A stretch of 64,000 nt of DNA. Source: VXRD01 sp965242535. GTDB taxonomy: Bacteria > Latescibacterota > UBA2968. This document shows, one piece after another, positions 25,648-34,691 of the stretch. Positions within the stretch are counted from its first letter, which is position 1, and every line of letters starts with the position of its first letter. The notes under the pieces are model-generated. The model was given only the letters and a program-made list of their open reading frames with translations, ran no database searches and had not been told where the DNA came from. Location of the stretch: the NCBI GenBank assembly GCA_965242535.1, contig OZ251458.1, forward strand, positions 558,001 through 622,000. Direction: 5' to 3'. Both the position numbers and the translations under genes were made by a program.

Positions 25648-26925
25648 ATGAAATCCCTAAACCGACGTGCATTTCTTCGAGGGGCGGGCGTGTGTTTGGC
25701 CTTGCCGTTTTTGGACGCGATGGTCCCCATTGGGCCGGCCGCGAGCAAAGCGTTTGCCCTTGCGCGTACCGAGGCGGCCAAGCGGTTGGTGTGCATTGGC
25801 AATCCGTTTGGGATGATTCCCGAGCGGTTTTTCCCCGCGGAGTCCGGTGCGGATTACGCGCTTTCGCCCCTGTTGCAACCGCTGGAGGCGCATCGGCGAG
25901 ATTTTACGATTTTTTCCAATTTGGATCACGGCGTGACCGGCGGGCATCGCACGGCGCATACGTTTTTGAGCGGGATTCGCATCACAGACGCCGCGCTGAT
26001 GCCCGAGGGCAATATCAGCATCGATCAAAAGGCCGCGGAATACGTGGGGGTCAACACGCGCTTTCCGTCGCTGAATGTGAGCATTCACGGGCACTGCGAA
26101 ATGTGCTGGACGCGCACGGGCGTTCGCGTGCCGCCGATCGACAATCCGCGCCAGGTGTTTCAGGCGTTGTTCGTGGATGCCAATGCCAAGGAAAAGGAAC
26201 GGCGCGCAATCGCACTTGAGCAGCACGGCAGCATTTTGGACGCGGTGATGGGCGAGGCGTGGGCGTTTGAGCGCAAGTTGGGCCGGCAAGACCGCGAGAA
26301 GCTGGACGAGTATTTGACCTCGGTGCGCTCGGTCGAGAAGAAGTTGGGCATGTCCCAGGCGTGGTTGGACAAACCCAAGCCCAAAGTGGAGATGGACATG
26401 CCGCAAAACGGCACCTTTGTCGAGACCTTGCCGCTGATGTACGATCTCATCGCGCTGGCCCTCCAGACGGATTCGACTCGGGTCGCCACGCTGGAAATCG
26501 GGCAGGGGATCAAGACCACGGATTTGGGACTGAATACGAATTACCACAAGTATTCCCATCACGGCAAATTGCCCGAGCTGATGGAGGGCTTGACGATCAT
26601 CGAAAAATATCAGATGAAACACCTCGGCCTGTTTTTCGACAAGCTCAAGGCCATCGAAGATCCGGCGGGCGGGACCTTGTTCGACAACGCGATGATTCTA
26701 TCGGGCAGCGGCATGGGCAATGGCAGTTCGCATACGAATAAGAATTTGCCGGTTTTGCTCGCGGGCGGCGGGTTTGATCACGGGCAACACATGGTCTTCC
26801 CCGAAGCAAAGGCCCGGCGCGTTCCCCTGAGCAATTTGTACGTGACGCTGTTGCAGAATTTCGGCTTGGAGATCGACCAGTTCGGCCAAAGCACGGGCAC
26901 GCTGCGGGGATTGGAGGGCAAATGA
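25648..26925 (+). CDS. DUF1552 domain-containing protein, Tat-exported
   Basis: The 425-residue product starts with a twin-arginine type signal (LNRRAFLRGAGVCLALPFLD). DUF1552 features follow: RLVCIGNPFGMIPERFFP, NLDHGVTGGHRTAHTFLSG, MYDLIALALQTDSTRVATLE and GNGSSHTNKNLPVLLAGGG. DUF1552 proteins are sulfatase-like periplasmic proteins that almost always pair with a DUF1587/1592/1588 cytochrome, as here. Their reaction is not established. GAAAGGAG precedes the ATG. The stop overlaps the next start (ATGA), so the pair is translationally coupled. Confidence 0.9.
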   Translation: MKSLNRRAFLRGAGVCLALPFLDAMVPIGPAASKAFALARTEAAKRLVCIGNPFGMIPERFFPAESGADYALSPLLQPLEAHRRDFTIFSNLDHGVTGGHRTAHTFLSGIRITDAALMPEGNISIDQKAAEYVGVNTRFPSLNVSIHGHCEMCWTRTGVRVPPIDNPRQVFQALFVDANAKEKERRAIALEQHGSILDAVMGEAWAFERKLGRQDREKLDEYLTSVRSVEKKLGMSQAWLDKPKPKVEMDMPQNGTFVETLPLMYDLIALALQTDSTRVATLEIGQGIKTTDLGLNTNYHKYSHHGKLPELMEGLTIIEKYQMKHLGLFFDKLKAIEDPAGGTLFDNAMILSGSGMGNGSSHTNKNLPVLLAGGGFDHGQHMVFPEAKARRVPLSNLYVTLLQNFGLEIDQFGQSTGTLRGLEGK

Positions 26926-29630
26926 AAACGTCGGTGCAAAGTCTCCTCGGCGCGGTTTTGATGATGATCGCCCCCTTGTCTGCGGCGAGTGAACGCTTGG
27001 GCAGACGCGCGCTGGCTCTCTTTCATGTTTTGATGATGATCGCCCCCTTGTCTGCGGCGAGTGCGTGGGCCGAGGGCGATGCGAAGTACAAAGAAGTCGT
27101 GCGTCCGTTTTTGGCGCAGCGGTGTTTTAAGTGTCACGGCGCCGAGCTCCAAAAGGCCGATTTGCGGTTCGATACCCTGACGTTGGATTTACATGACGAG
27201 GACGTGTTGCTGACGTGGCAAAATATCGTGGATATGTTGAATCTGGGATTGATGCCGCCTTACGAAGAGCCGCAACCCGAGTTGGCGGAGTTGAAGCCGG
27301 TGGTCGATTGGATTACGGCCGCGCTCAAGGCGCGTTACGACCGCGAGGAGAGCACGGGTGGGCAAACCGTGTTGCGCCGTCTCAACCGCAAGGAGTACCG
27401 CAATACCGTGCGGGATTTGCTGCATTTGGACATGACGATGTTCGATCCCACAGAGGCGTTTCCGCAAGACGACGAAGAACACGGCTTTGACAACATCGGC
27501 AAGACGCTCGTGATGTCGGGGTTTTTGGTGGAGAAATATCTCGATGCCGCGGATCAAATCGCGAATCGCGCCGCGTTGTTAGGCGCGCGCCCCGAGGTGA
27601 AAAAGCGCGTCTTTCAGCCGCCGATCATGTGGGCGAGCGGCGGGTTTTTGGCGCAGGTGCTCGTGATGTCGGGGTTTTTGGTGGAGAAATATCTCGATGC
27701 CGCGGATCAAATCGCGAATCGCGCCGCGTTGCCAGGCGCGCGTCCCGAGGTGAAAAAGCGCGTCTTTCAGCCGCCGATCATGCGGGCGGGCGGCGGGTTT
27801 TTGGCACCGGCGAGTCGCCGCTTAAAACAGGGATACGACGAGTTGTTCCGCCGTCCCGACTATCGGTGGGGGTATCTGTCCATCGACGCGTTCCGCAAGG
27901 GCGCGCCGCATTCCGGGATGTATCGCATGCGCGTTCGCGCATCCGCGCACAACCAGAGCCATCCCTACGACCAAGACGCGCGCACGGATGAGGACGAACC
28001 CCTGCGGATGGGCATCGTGGCCGCGTCCGGGCGTTATGGCGTTTTGCAACGGGGCAATTCGTCCGATGTGACGCTGGCCGAATTTGAAATGATCGCCGAT
28101 GGCGAACCGCGCGATTACGAATGCGACCTCTATTTGGACGAGTCTTATATGCCGCGCATCACCTATCCAAATGGGCCGATCGATCTCTTTTGGGACGAGA
28201 TTCTGCGGCGGTATCACCCCGAGGTCTACGACAAGACGGACAGGCGCCAGTTGCTGGACAAGGAGGATCGGGACTTCGTTCGCCGGCAGACAGAGGTCGC
28301 GGTGAAAAATTATTTGGGGCCGTCGATCCGCGTGTACGAAATCGAACTCGAAGGCCCGTTTTACGCGCAGTGGCCGCCGCGCTCCCACACGAGTATTTTC
28401 GGCTATCGCAATCCCAATAAGGTCAAGCCCTACGATGTGTTGACGCGCTTTGCCACGCGTGCGTACCGCCGCCCGGTCAAGTCCGGCGAGATCGCGCAGA
28501 TCCTCGATTTGGTCGCGCGACGCGAACGCACAGGGACGCCGCGCGCTCAGGCGATCGCGATGGGCATGAAAGCCATTTTGTGTTCGCCCAACTTTTTGTA
28601 TTTGTACGAAAATGAGGGGGTGCTAGACGATTACGCCCTCGCGTCCAAGCTGTCGTATTTTCTCTGGTCGTCCATGCCCGATGACGCGTTGTTCGCGCTG
28701 GCGCGGAAAAAGCGGTTGCACAAACCCGACGTGTTGCGGGCGCAAATCGATCGCATGTTGCGAGACCCCAAGGCGCGGGCCTTTGTCGAAAATTTTACAG
28801 AACGCTGGTTGGCCCTGTACAAGATCGGGGAGATGCCGCCGGATCCGCGCAATTTCCGGTTGTATTATCAGGCGCGTCTCGAAGATGCGATCAAGACGGA
28901 GACGCACGAATTTTTCCAGCACATTCTCGACGAGAACATGAGCATCGCGCATTTTATCGACTCGGATTTTACGTTTGTCAATCGGGACTTGGGGTTGTTG
29001 TACAAATTGGAGGGCGTAGAGGGCCGCGAGTTTCGCAAGGTGACATTGAACGATCCCAAGCGCGGCGGCCTGTTGGGGCACGCGAGTGTATTGACCGCGA
29101 CCTCCAATGGGATCGAAACCTCGCCCGTGGTGCGCGGAGTGTGGATTTTGGAGAACATCTTGGGCACGCCCCCCACGCCCCCACCGCCGGATGTGGAGCC
29201 GCTCGAGCCGGATATTCGGGGGTCTAAGACGATCCGCGAGCAGTTGGCAAACCACCGCAAAATCGCCACCTGCAACGAATGCCATCGCCACATCGATCCC
29301 TTGGGTTTCGCGCTGGAAAATTACGACCCCATCGGCATGTGGCGATACAATTACGGGCGGAAGAAGCCGAAAGTGGATGCCTCAGATGTCATGGCAGACG
29401 GCAGCAAATTCGATGGCATCGCGAGCTTTAAGAAAATTCTGATGGGCAAAAAGGATCAATTCGCCCACTGCCTCACCGAAAAGCTGCTGACCTACGCGAC
29501 CGGGCGCACGCTGGAAGCCACAGACCGCCCCGAGGTGGAGCGCATTGTGAACGAGTTGAAAGACCAAGGCTATGGCCTCAAAGATCTGGTGATGCTCGTG
29601 GCGACGAGCGAACCGTTTTTGACGAAATAG
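26922..29630 (+). CDS. Planctomycete-type cytochrome c with DUF1587/1592/1588/1585 domains
   Basis: The 902-residue product has a signal peptide and a haem-binding CFKCH near residue 68. An RLNRKEYRNTVRDLL helix (DUF1587) follows. Next come a DUF1592-like region (LSYFLWSSMPDDALF) and DUF1588 (HASVLTATSNGIETSPVVRG, with a second CNECH and RHIDPLGFALENYDPIG). The last domain is DUF1585 (HCLTEKLLTYATGRTLE). It is probably a periplasmic redox partner of the DUF1552 protein. Two in-frame duplications are visible: 37 bp in the signal region and 153 bp (51 residues) around 196-297. GGAGGG lies before the ATG. Confidence 0.9.
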   Translation: MKTSVQSLLGAVLMMIAPLSAASERLGRRALALFHVLMMIAPLSAASAWAEGDAKYKEVVRPFLAQRCFKCHGAELQKADLRFDTLTLDLHDEDVLLTWQNIVDMLNLGLMPPYEEPQPELAELKPVVDWITAALKARYDREESTGGQTVLRRLNRKEYRNTVRDLLHLDMTMFDPTEAFPQDDEEHGFDNIGKTLVMSGFLVEKYLDAADQIANRAALLGARPEVKKRVFQPPIMWASGGFLAQVLVMSGFLVEKYLDAADQIANRAALPGARPEVKKRVFQPPIMRAGGGFLAPASRRLKQGYDELFRRPDYRWGYLSIDAFRKGAPHSGMYRMRVRASAHNQSHPYDQDARTDEDEPLRMGIVAASGRYGVLQRGNSSDVTLAEFEMIADGEPRDYECDLYLDESYMPRITYPNGPIDLFWDEILRRYHPEVYDKTDRRQLLDKEDRDFVRRQTEVAVKNYLGPSIRVYEIELEGPFYAQWPPRSHTSIFGYRNPNKVKPYDVLTRFATRAYRRPVKSGEIAQILDLVARRERTGTPRAQAIAMGMKAILCSPNFLYLYENEGVLDDYALASKLSYFLWSSMPDDALFALARKKRLHKPDVLRAQIDRMLRDPKARAFVENFTERWLALYKIGEMPPDPRNFRLYYQARLEDAIKTETHEFFQHILDENMSIAHFIDSDFTFVNRDLGLLYKLEGVEGREFRKVTLNDPKRGGLLGHASVLTATSNGIETSPVVRGVWILENILGTPPTPPPPDVEPLEPDIRGSKTIREQLANHRKIATCNECHRHIDPLGFALENYDPIGMWRYNYGRKKPKVDASDVMADGSKFDGIASFKKILMGKKDQFAHCLTEKLLTYATGRTLEATDRPEVERIVNELKDQGYGLKDLVMLVATSEPFLTK
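26955..27063 (+). repeat. Duplicated signal-peptide core, 37 bp repeated at 72 bp spacing
   Basis: An identical 37-bp segment occurs at 26955-26991 and 27027-27063 and encodes VLMMIAPLSAAS twice. The spacing of 72 bp keeps the frame, so the protein has two successive hydrophobic signal cores. Confidence 0.9.
27507..27812 (+). repeat. 153-bp in-frame tandem duplication
   Basis: 27507-27659 and 27660-27812 are nearly identical, differing at only a handful of positions. The unit encodes LVMSGFLVEKYLDAADQIAN and the following residues to the AxGGFLA end. It is 51 codons long, so the protein keeps its frame. Confidence 0.92.
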
Positions 29631-29667
29631 CCGCGGGCGTGCAATCTCAACATCATGGAGGAAATTT

Positions 29668-30756
29668 ATGGCGGAAGAGAGCGTGCGAACGGAGATCGCC
29701 CAAGTGCGGGGCGAGATGCGCGAAAGATCGGCTCAATCAGACGCGAAATTTGCCGCGATGAACGGCAAAACAGATGCCGGCTTCGAGCGCGTGGCTAAGG
29801 AGTTCGCCAAAATGCGCGGCGAGCAGAGAGAAGACTCTGCACAGATGCGTGGCGAAATGCGGGAAGGCTTCGCGCAAGTCGATGTGAAATTCGCCGAGGT
29901 GAATGGCAAGATGGACGCCGGCTTCAAGCGCGTGGATAAGGAGTTCGCCAAAATGCGCGGCGAGCAGAGAGAAGACTCTGCACAGATGCGCGGCGAAATG
30001 GCTACCGGCTTTGAGCGCGTGGATAAAGAATTCACCAAAATGCGCGGCGAGCAGAAAGAAGAATTCGCACAGGTGCGCGGCGAGCAGAAAGAGGACTCCG
30101 CACAAGTGCGTGGCGAAATGGCCGCTGGGTTTGAGCGCGTGGATAAGGAGATCGCACAAGTGCGCGTGGAAATGGCCGCCGGCTTTGAGCGCGTGGATAA
30201 AGAGTTCGCCAAAATGCGCGGCGAGCAGAAGGAAGAATTCGCACAGGTGCGCGGTGAACAGAAAGAAGAATTCGCCAAAATGCGCGGCGAGCAGAAAGAA
30301 GAATTCGCACAGGTGCGTGGTGAGCAGAAAGAGGACTCCGCACAAGTGCGCGGCGAAATGGCCGCCGGCTTTGAGCGCGTGGATAAGGAGATCGCACAAG
30401 TGCGTGGCGAAATGGTCGCCGGCTTTGAGCGCGTGGATAAGGAATTTGCCAAAATGCGCGGCGAACAGAAAGAAGAGTTCGCACAGGTGCGCGGCGAACA
30501 GAAAGAAGAGTTCGCCAAAATGCGCGGCGAACAAAAAGAAGACGCCGCACAAGTGCGCGGCGAAATGGCCGCCGGCTTTGAGCGCGTGGATAAGGAGATC
30601 GCACAGGTGCGCGGCGAAATGCACGAAGGCTTTGCGAGAGTCGATGCGAAAATAGAGCGAGCGATCAAGACCTTGCTCTACGCGATAGTCAGCATAGGAG
30701 GGGCGATCGTCCTTGGGATAATAACCGGGCTCATCAGATTTTGGACGATGTCCTAG
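29668..30756 (+). CDS. Hendecad-repeat coiled-coil protein with C-terminal membrane anchor
   Basis: The 362-residue product is built almost wholly of 11-residue units such as EFAKMRGEQKE, EFAQVRGEQKE, EIAQVRGEMAA and GFERVDK, repeated to about residue 325. One C-terminal membrane helix follows (LLYAIVSIGGAIVLGIITGLI). The pattern resembles the DUF1640/CCDC90-like coiled coils. The 33-bp DNA repeats are near-identical, so the copy number is probably variable. GGAGG lies before ATG 29668. No signal peptide is present, so it is probably tail-anchored in the inner membrane. It follows the cytochrome gene by 37 nt. Function unknown. Confidence 0.75.
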   Translation: MAEESVRTEIAQVRGEMRERSAQSDAKFAAMNGKTDAGFERVAKEFAKMRGEQREDSAQMRGEMREGFAQVDVKFAEVNGKMDAGFKRVDKEFAKMRGEQREDSAQMRGEMATGFERVDKEFTKMRGEQKEEFAQVRGEQKEDSAQVRGEMAAGFERVDKEIAQVRVEMAAGFERVDKEFAKMRGEQKEEFAQVRGEQKEEFAKMRGEQKEEFAQVRGEQKEDSAQVRGEMAAGFERVDKEIAQVRGEMVAGFERVDKEFAKMRGEQKEEFAQVRGEQKEEFAKMRGEQKEDAAQVRGEMAAGFERVDKEIAQVRGEMHEGFARVDAKIERAIKTLLYAIVSIGGAIVLGIITGLIRFWTMS

Positions 30757-30896
30757 TTTGACCCGATATGGCGAGGAGATACTTTTGGAGTTCACCCTTT
30801 CACTTCACAGCCTGAAAGGAGTTTTGCAGATGGTTTTGGGGGAGGGTCGGGGGGGTTTCGGCAGCAGGCGACAAACCGCGAAGGAGGAGGTCGTTT

Positions 30897-31601
30897 ATGA
30901 AAGTTGTGGCATTGTTGTTGAGTCTGGCCCTCGTGGGGCCGGGGGCGGCACTTGCAGAGGTGGATGGCACATGGGCCGTTGGGGTGACGGGGCAATACGA
31001 TTTGCCGCTTTTCAAGTTGAAGAACTGGTTCCCCTCGGGCGGGATCGACTTCGGGGGGACTGTCTCGCGCATCAACAACGAGACGTGGACGTTTGAACTG
31101 GACGCTCGGTACGCCAAATACGGATCTGGCGAATTGGAGGACCGATCTTTTTTGTGGTCGGTCGATCAGCGGGAACACGACAGCCCGCAAGCCAAATCCG
31201 AAATGACATGGCTGACCCTAACGGCCAATTATCTCTACCATTTCAAGGGCGGAGGTGCAAAATTGCAAACCGGGGGCGGCGCGCCGTATTTTGCGATCGG
31301 CGCGGGCTTTTACCGCTACGAAAACAAAATCAGCGGGTTGGTCTATCCCGGGCAAAGCGGAACGCTCAATACCGGTTTGATCCAGCGGCCCGAGGCCGAT
31401 GTCCGCACGGCGTTGGGCATCAACGCGGGATTGGGCATCGAGTATTTCGCGTCGCAAAATTTTGCGGTTGACGCGCGGGCGCAATACAGCGTCATCTGGG
31501 GCCACGTGCGGCCCTTAGAGGCCTGGGGCTTGCAAGAGGCATTTCCGTTTCACAAGCTCAACTTGGGCGTTCGGCTCAAGTTGTATTTTCCAAATCATTA
31601 A
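30897..31601 (+). CDS. Outer-membrane beta-barrel protein
   Basis: The 234-residue product has a signal peptide (VVALLLSLALVGPGAALA). Alternating amphipathic strands follow, for example LPLFKLKNWFPSGGIDFGG, PYFAIGAGFYRYENKIS and LGINAGLGIEYFASQNFAVD. It ends in LNLGVRLKLYFPNH, a typical closing strand. This matches an OmpA-like/OprF-like small barrel without a peptidoglycan domain. AAGGAGGAGG is 7 nt upstream. It precedes the TonB receptor by 12 nt and is probably in the same operon. Confidence 0.75.
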   Translation: MKVVALLLSLALVGPGAALAEVDGTWAVGVTGQYDLPLFKLKNWFPSGGIDFGGTVSRINNETWTFELDARYAKYGSGELEDRSFLWSVDQREHDSPQAKSEMTWLTLTANYLYHFKGGGAKLQTGGGAPYFAIGAGFYRYENKISGLVYPGQSGTLNTGLIQRPEADVRTALGINAGLGIEYFASQNFAVDARAQYSVIWGHVRPLEAWGLQEAFPFHKLNLGVRLKLYFPNH

Positions 31602-31613
31602 CGGAGGTTCAAC

Positions 31614-34600
31614 ATGCGTTTGAACATGCGTTTGAGTTGGCTCCTGATGTTGGTCGGCATGGCGTTCGCCGCCTATCCGGGCGACGGGATGGCCGCCACC
31701 ACGGGCAAGGTGACGGGCGTGGTGAAAGACGCGCAAGACGAGCCGTTGCCGGGCGTCAATGTGGTGGTGAAAGGCACGCGGCGCGGGGCCACGACCGACG
31801 CGGATGGCTATTTTCTGATTCTGGCCGTGGATCCGGGGGTGCATCAACTCGAAGCGTCTTTGGTGGGCTACCGCACGGAGACCGTCCAAAACGTGCTGGT
31901 GCAGGTGGAATTGACCACCACAGTCGATATGGTGTTGCAAGAGGCCGCGGTGGAACTCGGGGAATTGGTCGTCATCGCCGAGCGCCCGGCCGTAGAGCCC
32001 GACAAGACCGTGAGCCGCTACATCGTGGGCGTGGAGCAGGTGGAGCAAGTGCCCTTGGCGCGCAATGCCGCCGAGGTGATCGAGCTGCAACCGGGCGTGT
32101 CTTTGGACGGCGCGATGCGGATCCGCGCGAGCCACACCGCGTCTGTCACCAACGGGACCAACGAGGTCTTCGTGGAAATCGACGGCATCCGCTTGTCCAA
32201 TGACGATGGCGTGGCGGAGAACAACACGGCGGCGCAGGTCAACAGTTTGGCGCGCGGCGCCTTGCAAGAAGTCGCGGTCGTCACGGGCGGCATGAATGCC
32301 GAATACGGCAATGCCCAAGGCGGGGTGATCAGCCTGGTCAGCCGCGAGGCCAAAGAGCGCTACGGCGGCCTGGGCGAATACCGCCTGACCCTGCCGGGCA
32401 GAAAGCACTGGGGCGCGAATGTGTACGACAGCCCGCTCTTGGAGGGCAAAACGCCGGACGCGAGCAGTCGCGATCTCGACGCGACGCCGTCCAATTACGA
32501 CGGGGTGCTCGGGCATTTCGTCGAGGGCAATATTTCCGGGCCGATCAACCGGCAACTCGGGTTTTTTCTCAGTTCCTATACGGATCGGCAAGCGTCCGTC
32601 TTTCCAGGGCCGAGCAACCACGCGCCCTTCAACTTGAACACCTCGGCCAATATGACCTATCGCCCGGGGGATGCGTACAAGTTCAAGGTGGGCACGACTT
32701 GGGTGTACAAAGACGGGTTCAACAATGGCTCGACCAATGTGGTGCGCGGGCCGGGCGGCGCGACCACGGGGGTACCTCCGGGCGGGGTGCGCGGCATTTC
32801 GGAGAGCGGGCTCAACCTGTTTTTGCCCGAGGGATACAGCTCGTCGGGCAAATCCCCGCGCACGGATCAGGTGTTTTACGGCATTTTGACGCACACCATC
32901 TCGCCCAAGACCTTTTACGAAATTCGCATCTCTTTCCAGCGCACGGCCCTCGATACGAGCGGCGTGCCGGGCGCGACGACGGACATCGTGCGGGGCGCGA
33001 ACGGGTTTTACGGCGCGCGGGACATCCACGCCTTTAGCTATGCGCGGCGCATGCGCTTGCTGATCAAGGGCGATTTGTCCAGCCAGATAACGCGCGGGCA
33101 TTTTGTGAAGGCCGGTTTCGAGTACATCCGCAACAGCATCGAGCAGCAAGACGTGGTGTACAACACGACCCGCGAGCGCAATGTCCGCCTGTTGGGCAAG
33201 GGCGATCCCATCGTGGGGATGGAGCCGTTCCATCCGGTGACGTACGCGTTTTACGCGCAGGACAAAATGGAGTTCGAGGGCCTGATCGTGAATGTGGGCG
33301 CGCGCTTGGAGATGCTCGCCCCCGGCGAATCCTTCGGTCGGGCGATGGATCAGGTGATCTGGAACCACTACAATTCGCTGACGCGCTGGCGCAACGTGCC
33401 CATCGTGGATTCGCCCACGCAGACGGCGATCAGCCCGCGCTTGGGCATTTCCCACCCGATTACGGAGCGGTCGACCATCCGGTTTTTCACGGGTCGCTTC
33501 CACCAATTCGTCGGGTTGCAAAGCCTGTACAACCGCACGTGGCGGGCCACGGGGCCGGACAAGGATTTGAATGGCAACGGGCAGATCGACGAGATGGAAG
33601 TTTTCAACGCGCTGGTCTATCCGCTGGCCGGCGAGTTCGGCAACATCAACATGAAACCCGAGCGCACGACCAATTTTGAAGTGGGTTTCGACTACAATTT
33701 TTACGGCGATTACGTGGCCGGGCTGACGGCGTTTTACAAAGACCAAGAGGGCACGCTGTCGAGCGGCGGGTCGGACTTTTTCATCGACGAGCCGGTCTTC
33801 GGCTTCAACTCGTCCTATACGCATGCGTTTTTCAACCGCCGCTTTGCCACCTCGCGCGGGTTCGAGCTGTCCTTCCAGAAAAAGTTCAGCCAGATGACCG
33901 CGTTCTACGTGGCGTACAACGTCAACTGGGCCAAAGCCCATCGCGGCGGCAAAGCGTCCTGGGAGTGGTTTGTCGTTCCCTCGAGCCGCTATGTCAACAG
34001 CGACAAGTTCTTCGCGGGCGTGACCGTGCAAGCCGACGGGCAGGAAGTGCCGCGCGCGCCCACGGCGGAAGAGCGCAGCAGGATGGCCGCCCAAGCCGAT
34101 GCCATCGCCGAGAAGTACAAGGCCAAAGCAGACGTGCGCGAGCCGAAGAGCAATGCGTTTTGGGAACAACCGGTGCGGCTCGAGGACGGCTTGTACTCTT
34201 TCAACATCGCCAACTACAGCATCCCCACTTTGGACGGGGGCTTGGACAGGCGCAATTTTGCCAGCGTGCAATTTCTCTTTTCCTCGCCGCCGGATTTCCA
34301 CATTCGGCCCTTGGCCGGGTTCCGCGCGACCATGGTTTGGCAGATGCAGACCGGCGGCGCGTTTTGGTACACCCCGCCGACGGGGCCGCGCGAGCGGCGC
34401 AATGGCCCGCCCACGACGGTGGCGGATGTCAGCTTTGAAAAGGATTTTGGCATAGGGCAAAGCGCGACGGCCACGACATTTGTCGAGGTCCGCAATCTGT
34501 TTGGACAGCGCGACGACACGAGCACCGGGTTTCGGTGGATCCAGTACGGGCTCCAAAAACCGCCGCCCGGCGACAGCAAGTTCGACACGTTTGGCGATAT

Positions 34601-34676
34601 CGCCGAATTGACCCGGTACAACGGCGGGCTGGGCAGGCCCCGCACCATCGTGGCCGGGGCGCGGTTCAAATTCTAA
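31614..34676 (+). CDS. TonB-dependent receptor with carboxypeptidase-regulatory-like N-terminal domain
   Basis: The 1020-residue product has a signal peptide. A carboxypeptidase-regulatory-like domain follows (about 28-110, GVVKDAQDEPLPGVNVVVKG and LVGYRTETVQNVLV). The plug domain (about 120-240) includes LARNAAEVIELQPGVSLDG and GMNAEYGNAQGGVISL. A large barrel ends in TIVAGARFKF. This architecture is shared with Bacteroidetes-type receptors for peptides or glycans; the ligand is unknown. No SusD gene follows; a 777-residue secreted protein takes that place. GGAGG precedes ATG 31614. It has 12 nt to the upstream barrel gene and 15 nt to the next gene. Confidence 0.9.
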   Translation: MRLNMRLSWLLMLVGMAFAAYPGDGMAATTGKVTGVVKDAQDEPLPGVNVVVKGTRRGATTDADGYFLILAVDPGVHQLEASLVGYRTETVQNVLVQVELTTTVDMVLQEAAVELGELVVIAERPAVEPDKTVSRYIVGVEQVEQVPLARNAAEVIELQPGVSLDGAMRIRASHTASVTNGTNEVFVEIDGIRLSNDDGVAENNTAAQVNSLARGALQEVAVVTGGMNAEYGNAQGGVISLVSREAKERYGGLGEYRLTLPGRKHWGANVYDSPLLEGKTPDASSRDLDATPSNYDGVLGHFVEGNISGPINRQLGFFLSSYTDRQASVFPGPSNHAPFNLNTSANMTYRPGDAYKFKVGTTWVYKDGFNNGSTNVVRGPGGATTGVPPGGVRGISESGLNLFLPEGYSSSGKSPRTDQVFYGILTHTISPKTFYEIRISFQRTALDTSGVPGATTDIVRGANGFYGARDIHAFSYARRMRLLIKGDLSSQITRGHFVKAGFEYIRNSIEQQDVVYNTTRERNVRLLGKGDPIVGMEPFHPVTYAFYAQDKMEFEGLIVNVGARLEMLAPGESFGRAMDQVIWNHYNSLTRWRNVPIVDSPTQTAISPRLGISHPITERSTIRFFTGRFHQFVGLQSLYNRTWRATGPDKDLNGNGQIDEMEVFNALVYPLAGEFGNINMKPERTTNFEVGFDYNFYGDYVAGLTAFYKDQEGTLSSGGSDFFIDEPVFGFNSSYTHAFFNRRFATSRGFELSFQKKFSQMTAFYVAYNVNWAKAHRGGKASWEWFVVPSSRYVNSDKFFAGVTVQADGQEVPRAPTAEERSRMAAQADAIAEKYKAKADVREPKSNAFWEQPVRLEDGLYSFNIANYSIPTLDGGLDRRNFASVQFLFSSPPDFHIRPLAGFRATMVWQMQTGGAFWYTPPTGPRERRNGPPTTVADVSFEKDFGIGQSATATTFVEVRNLFGQRDDTSTGFRWIQYGLQKPPPGDSKFDTFGDIAELTRYNGGLGRPRTIVAGARFKF

Positions 34677-34691
34677 AGGAGGAACATCGCT

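Noticed and set aside
29733..30795. Long antisense frames over the coiled-coil gene
   Set aside because: They are translations of the 33-bp repeats in the opposite direction, with no start signals.
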